Assembly: GCA_937997605.1 (NCBI GenBank)
Contig: CALLFD010000462.1
Coordinates: forward strand, 1 to 10,129
Origin: an uncultured Collinsella sp.
GTDB lineage: Bacteria > Actinomycetota > Coriobacteriia > Coriobacteriales > Coriobacteriaceae
Length of the DNA stretch: 10,129 bases
Direction: 5' to 3'
Of the stretch, positions 7,229-10,129 are shown one piece after another (position 1 is the stretch's first letter; each line of letters opens with the position of its first letter). The notes beneath the pieces are model-generated. The model was not told the DNA's origin and made no database searches. It saw only the letters and a list, made by a program, of their open reading frames with translations. The translations under genes and the position numbers were made by a program.

Positions 7229-7957
7229 CTAGAACCTGCCCGGATGCTCGTCGCATAGATCGTCTCGCATGGCGTAGACGCGGTTCATGGCCTCGGACTC
7301 AAACCATTCCAGGCGCTCCGTGCGCTTAAGCCCGGCCGGTGCGTCGGAAAGCGAGACGGCCTTGCCGGCGCGGATCCAGCACTTCTTGGGACGCATGATC
7401 TTTTTGCCCGCGGGCGTGATGTCGGACCAGCCGCAGATGGCGAGCGGGTTGACGGGTGCCTTGCCCATCTGGGCGATGAGCGCAAAGCCGCCGTGGACCT
7501 CGGGCTTGATCTCGCGCGAGCGGATGCGCGTGCCCTCGGGGAAGATTAGGACGTCCTCGCCGCGCTGCAGCGCATGCTGAGCGGCGCGCAGGCACTTCAT
7601 ATCGGCAGTACCACGCTCCACGGGGATGCCGCCAACGCGGCTAAAGGCCCAGCGCACGATCTTGCTCTTAGCGAACTCGGACTTAAAGATGGGACGAATG
7701 CGGCGGCCCCCAAAGAACAGCGCCGTCTCCACGGCCAAGAGCTCGGCCATCGAGGTGTGGTTGCAGATGACCACGCTGCCGCGGCCTTCCTGGCGCTCAA
7801 ACAGAAGATCGGCATCCTCGACCTTCCAGCGCCACATGAGCTTGGAGAAGGCCCAAAGGATGGCCATGACTACGACGACGGTGCCGCGGATGAGCGCTGG
7901 AAACTCGGCGTAGGGGGCGTTGTAATAGTCCTCGGGCGTCTGCTTAAACAGGCGCAT
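7229..7957 (-). CDS. plsC: 1-acyl-sn-glycerol-3-phosphate acyltransferase (PlsC family)
   Basis: Membrane-associated acyltransferase expected to add the second acyl chain to lysophosphatidic acid, giving phosphatidic acid. The product is 242 residues, normal for the family. A hydrophobic helix at about 21-41 should anchor the N terminus. Block I reads NHTSMAE (66-72), block II GGIPVERG (109-116), block III IFPEGTRIRS (138-147) and block IV VNPLAICG (169-176). The odd point is block I: the HX4D catalytic pair is HX4E here (His67, Glu72; codon GAG), a conservative change known in some relatives. The ATG at 7957 is very well supported by an AAAGGAGGT six bases upstream that overlaps the cmk stop codon. 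The gap to cmk is 3 bp. PlsY in the same gene run supports a phospholipid role, but a related acyl acceptor cannot be excluded. Confidence 0.93.
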   Translation of the reverse strand: MRLFKQTPEDYYNAPYAEFPALIRGTVVVVMAILWAFSKLMWRWKVEDADLLFERQEGRGSVVICNHTSMAELLAVETALFFGGRRIRPIFKSEFAKSKIVRWAFSRVGGIPVERGTADMKCLRAAQHALQRGEDVLIFPEGTRIRSREIKPEVHGGFALIAQMGKAPVNPLAICGWSDITPAGKKIMRPKKCWIRAGKAVSLSDAPAGLKRTERLEWFESEAMNRVYAMRDDLCDEHPGRF

Positions 7958-7960
7958 GGG

Positions 7961-8647
7961 CTACCTCCTTTGGTTGATGAGGTCCTCGATTATCGAGACG
8001 ACCTCGTCGATGGTGTGGGCTGTGGAGTCGACGTGCACGGAGTCCTCGGCGGGCACGAGCGGGGCGACCTCGCGGCTGCTGTCGAGCTTGTCGCGCTGCT
8101 TAAGGGCGTCGAGCGTCTCGTCGACCTCGGCCTCGAGCTGCTCGGACGTGAGCGGCTGAGCATCGTTTTGGTGGCGCTGAAGCACGCGGCGGCGGGCGCG
8201 CTCGCGCGGGTCGGCTGTCAGGAAGACCTTGACCTGTGCGTTAGGGAACACGACGGTTCCGATGTCGCGACCCTCGGCCACGATATCGCGGTCCTCGGCG
8301 GCACGGCGCTGATGGATGAGCATGGCGGCGCGCACGCCCGGATAGGCCGAGACCTTGGACACGTTGGCGTCAACCTGCGGGGTTCGAATGGCAGCCGAGG
8401 CGTCCTGGCCGTCAATGGTCAGGCGCGTGTCCTCGCCGGTACCGTTGGTAAAGCGAATCTCGATCTTCTCGGCGAGGGCGTCGATGGCCGCCTCGTCGTC
8501 CAGATCGATGCCGCGGTCGAGCGCGGCGAAGGTGACGGCGCGATACATGGCGCCCGTGTCGAGCTTGTTAAAGCCCAGCTGGCGGGCGATCTCCTTGGCG
8601 ATGGTGGACTTGCCGGAACCGGCGGGGCCGTCGATGGCGACGATCAT
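7961..8647 (-). CDS. cmk: (d)CMP kinase
   Basis: Phosphorylates CMP and dCMP to the diphosphates using ATP; a cytosolic pyrimidine salvage enzyme. It also recycles the CMP released during phospholipid synthesis. The 228-residue product has the bacterial Cmk pattern: P-loop GPAGSGKST (7-15), KLDTGAMYRAVT (28-39) in the CMP site, SAYPGVR followed by HQR (100-114), AEGRDIGTVVFPNA (124-137), the RERARRR lid region (148-154), and DSSREVAPL (189-197). All these are family signatures. The ATG at 8647 begins directly with the MIVAIDGPAGSGKS core and has an AAAGGAA about 7 nt upstream. It follows a 66-bp gap after rluB, the widest in the window, so it might head a transcription unit. No promoter is recognisable. 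Confidence 0.97.
   Translation of the reverse strand: MIVAIDGPAGSGKSTIAKEIARQLGFNKLDTGAMYRAVTFAALDRGIDLDDEAAIDALAEKIEIRFTNGTGEDTRLTIDGQDASAAIRTPQVDANVSKVSAYPGVRAAMLIHQRRAAEDRDIVAEGRDIGTVVFPNAQVKVFLTADPRERARRRVLQRHQNDAQPLTSEQLEAEVDETLDALKQRDKLDSSREVAPLVPAEDSVHVDSTAHTIDEVVSIIEDLINQRR
7963..7971 (-). promoter_or_regulatory. Strong Shine-Dalgarno for plsC, overlapping the cmk stop
   Basis: On the minus strand this reads AAAGGAGGT, nearly perfect complement to the 16S rRNA 3' tail, ending 5 nt before the plsC ATG at 7957. Its last base is the T of the cmk TAG stop (7961-7963). It fixes the plsC start and suggests that plsC is translated well and coupled to cmk. Confidence 0.85.
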
Positions 8648-8713
8648 GCAATGCTTCCTTTCGATGGGTGACGTGCTGGTATGGTTCGCGGGCGTTGGGG
8701 CGCGGCGGGTTGC
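8648..8713 (-). other. Intergenic spacer between rluB and cmk
   Basis: This 66-bp stretch is the longest non-coding gap in the window. Apart from the cmk Shine-Dalgarno (AAAGGAA, 8655-8661) I see no convincing -35/-10 pair, no stem-loop with a T-run, and no operator-like repeat. It could still hold a weak promoter for the cmk to cysteine desulfurase run; the sequence does not show one. Confidence 0.5.
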
Positions 8714-9643
8714 CTAGCCGGTGTAGCGCTCGCGGTAGGTGTTGCGCTTGGGTGCGGAGCCGTGGCTGCCGTGGTGACGCGTGCGGCTGGCGGGCGTGTC
8801 CTGGGGCTTGCCGCTGCCGCGCTTGGGGCTGGCCTGCTTAGGCGGGATGCCGCCGGCCTTGAGGATCTGCACCTCGCAGTCGGTGAGTTCGCGCCACGAC
8901 CCCTTGGCCACGTCCTTGAGTTCCAGGCCGGCAAAGTTGCTGCGATGCAGGCGGATCACCGGGTGGTGGATCTTGCCCAGCATGCGCTTGACCTGGTTCT
9001 TACGACCCTCGCGGATGATGACCTCCACGGCGGTGGTGCCGGGCTTGACGCCCTGCGGAGCCACGGCCTCGGCCTCGCGAGCGGTAATGACGCGGCAGAC
9101 TGCCGGCTGGCACAGGCCGTCATCGAGCTCGATGCCACGACGGAGTGGCGTGAGGTCGCGGTCGGACAGCTCGCCGTCAACGAGTGCCTGGTAGGTCTTG
9201 TAGACGTGTTTGCTCGGGTGCAGCAGGTCCTGCGACAGATCGCCGTCGGTGGTAAAGAGCAAGAGGCCCGTGGTGTCGCGGTCCAGGCGGCCCACCGGGA
9301 AAAGTCCCGGAAAGCGGTCGCGGGGGACCAGGTCGGCCACGCAAGGGCGCTCCTGCGGGTCGCTCATGGTGGTGAGGTAGCCGGTCGGCTTGTAGAGCAT
9401 CAGGTACACGGCACCCTGGTTGAGCTTGACGGGCATACCGTCGACCTCGATATGGTCGCGGTCGACATCGACCTTGGTGCCCAGCTCGGTCGCGACCAGC
9501 CCGTTGACGGTCACGCGGCCGGCGGTCATTAGGTCCTCCGAGCCTCGGCGGCTCGCCACGCCCGCGCGCGCCAAAAAGCGCTGCAGGCGCATGGTGTGCG
9601 GATAGACGGGCTGGGCGTCGGTTGCGGGTGCTGCGTTGCCCAT
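8714..9643 (-). CDS. rluB: RNA pseudouridine synthase, RluB/RsuA family
   Basis: Converts a uridine in rRNA to pseudouridine. Residues 18-70 form an S4 RNA-binding domain (MRLQRFLARAG, 18-28, then GRVTVNG, 42-48). The catalytic domain follows, with YKPTGYL (84-90), the GRLDRDTTGLL signature with catalytic Asp121 (118-128), and REGRKNQVKRML (211-222). A basic, low-complexity tail from about 266 to 309 is rich in Lys, Arg, His, Ser and Pro. The neighbour scpB matches the B. subtilis scpB-rluB order and favours RluB (23S rRNA), but the family does not separate cleanly from RsuA by motif alone. Start: the ATG at 9643 has a GGGGAG 9 nt upstream. An in-frame ATG at 9679 has a better SD (GGAGG, 6 nt) and would overlap scpB by 14 bp, but the 12 added codons (AGG, ACT, GTA, GGG) look unlike the rest of the gene. 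Confidence 0.9.
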   Translation of the reverse strand: MGNAAPATDAQPVYPHTMRLQRFLARAGVASRRGSEDLMTAGRVTVNGLVATELGTKVDVDRDHIEVDGMPVKLNQGAVYLMLYKPTGYLTTMSDPQERPCVADLVPRDRFPGLFPVGRLDRDTTGLLLFTTDGDLSQDLLHPSKHVYKTYQALVDGELSDRDLTPLRRGIELDDGLCQPAVCRVITAREAEAVAPQGVKPGTTAVEVIIREGRKNQVKRMLGKIHHPVIRLHRSNFAGLELKDVAKGSWRELTDCEVQILKAGGIPPKQASPKRGSGKPQDTPASRTRHHGSHGSAPKRNTYRERYTG

Positions 9644-9665
9644 GGCGCGCGTCTCCCCTACTTCG

Positions 9666-10129
9666 TTAGTCCTCGTCATGCAAATCCTCCGAGGTCTCGT
9701 CGACGACCAGGGTCTCCAAGTCCTCGACTGCCTCAACATCTTCAACATCGGTATCGAGTAGTTCGCGCTCTTCGTCCAGGTCCTCGGCCTGCTCCTCGAG
9801 CGTGGACTGAATACTGCGGCCGCTCAGGCGCTCGCGGATAAACTGACGCGACTGCTCGTCGGGGGCAAACTGCTCCAGGTCGGGCAGGTCGCGGGTGGAG
9901 CGCAGGCCGAACTTTTCCAAGAAGGCGTTGGTCGTGCCGTAGATGATGGCCTGACCGCGCTGGGGGTCGCGGCCCAGCTCGCGCACCAGGCCCTTGTCCA
10001 CGAGCGACGCGATGACGCCGTCGGAATTGACGCCGCGGATGCCCTTAACCACCTCGCGCGTCACGGGCTGGTGGTATGCGATGACGGCCAGGGTTTCGAG
10101 CGCCGCCTGCGACAGCTTTTGCGTGTCCC
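9666..10129 (-). CDS. scpB: Segregation and condensation protein ScpB (5' end cut by window edge)
   Basis: Kleisin-associated winged-helix protein that joins ScpA and SMC in the bacterial condensin complex for chromosome compaction and partition. The visible 154 codons are the C-terminal part; the frame runs off the right edge. The start of the visible protein reads LSQAALETLAVIAYHQPVTR, then IRGVNSDGVIASL, LVRELGRD, YGTTNAFLEKFGL and DLPDL. These are the usual second winged-helix domain signatures of ScpB. From about residue 90 onward the protein becomes strongly acidic, with many Glu and Asp residues to the end. A GTG at 10064 could look like a start but lies inside the conserved helix, so the real start is outside the window. 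scpA is expected just upstream. Confidence 0.96.
   Translation of the reverse strand, partial: DTQKLSQAALETLAVIAYHQPVTREVVKGIRGVNSDGVIASLVDKGLVRELGRDPQRGQAIIYGTTNAFLEKFGLRSTRDLPDLEQFAPDEQSRQFIRERLSGRSIQSTLEEQAEDLDEERELLDTDVEDVEAVEDLETLVVDETSEDLHDED
9686..9690 (-). promoter_or_regulatory. Candidate alternative Shine-Dalgarno for rluB within scpB
   Basis: Minus-strand GGAGG, 6 nt before an in-frame ATG at 9679 that overlaps the scpB stop. It competes with the GGGGAG at 9653-9658 serving the ATG at 9643. Which start is used is unresolved. Confidence 0.4.

Noticed and set aside
7574..8671. Plus-strand open frame (about 365 codons) opposite plsC and cmk
   Set aside because: Antisense shadow; it runs across two intact genes and their junction.
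8648..8713. Possible promoter or terminator before cmk
   Set aside because: No convincing -35/-10 pair and no stem-loop followed by a T-run could be read in the spacer.
1..10129. Search for defence, phage, mobile or toxin-antitoxin modules, tRNAs, CRISPR repeats or insertion sequences
   Set aside because: Minus-strand housekeeping genes fill nearly the whole window, leaving only gaps of 2-66 bp; no repeats, inverted ends or RNA-gene patterns were seen.

Overview
The window looks like a GC-rich chromosomal housekeeping segment from an anaerobic actinobacterium. The best guess is class Coriobacteriia (Collinsella/Olsenella-like), at about 0.6 confidence. This rests on the high GC, on actinobacterial-looking codon use, and on a gene order otherwise familiar from Clostridia and Bacilli (scpB-rluB, then cmk-plsC-ispH, then DUF512-der-plsY-gpsA). 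No marker gene in the window settles the taxon.

All eleven genes lie on the minus strand, so transcription runs from the right end to the left end. In transcription order they are: the 3' part of scpB (chromosome segregation), an RluB/RsuA-family pseudouridine synthase, cmk (CMP kinase), plsC (1-acyl-G3P acyltransferase), ispH (last step of the MEP isoprenoid pathway), a PDZ + radical SAM + DUF512 protein of unknown function, der (ribosome-assembly GTPase), plsY (G3P acyltransferase), gpsA (G3P dehydrogenase), rpe (ribulose-phosphate 3-epimerase) and a NifS/IscS-type cysteine desulfurase cut by the left edge.

Packing is very tight. Most gaps are 2 to 22 bp, der and plsY overlap by 8 bp, and several Shine-Dalgarno sites sit on the stop codon of the gene before. 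The only larger gap is 66 bp, between rluB and cmk, and I see no clear promoter or terminator in it. The region probably behaves as one long polycistronic unit, or two if a promoter lies before cmk.

Four products share a lipid theme. GpsA makes sn-glycerol 3-phosphate, PlsY adds the first acyl chain, PlsC adds the second, and Cmk feeds the CTP pool used to make CDP-diacylglycerol. A second theme is Fe-S chemistry: IspH and the radical SAM protein both need [4Fe-4S] clusters, and the cysteine desulfurase could supply sulfur. The third theme is translation and ribosome maturation (Der, RluB).

I see no RNA genes, mobile elements, CRISPR arrays, phage genes or repeats. There is no evidence of a novel defence or accessory system. 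The points most worth a second look are a catalytic-motif variant in PlsC (HX4E instead of HX4D) and the uncharacterised DUF512 radical SAM protein between ispH and der.
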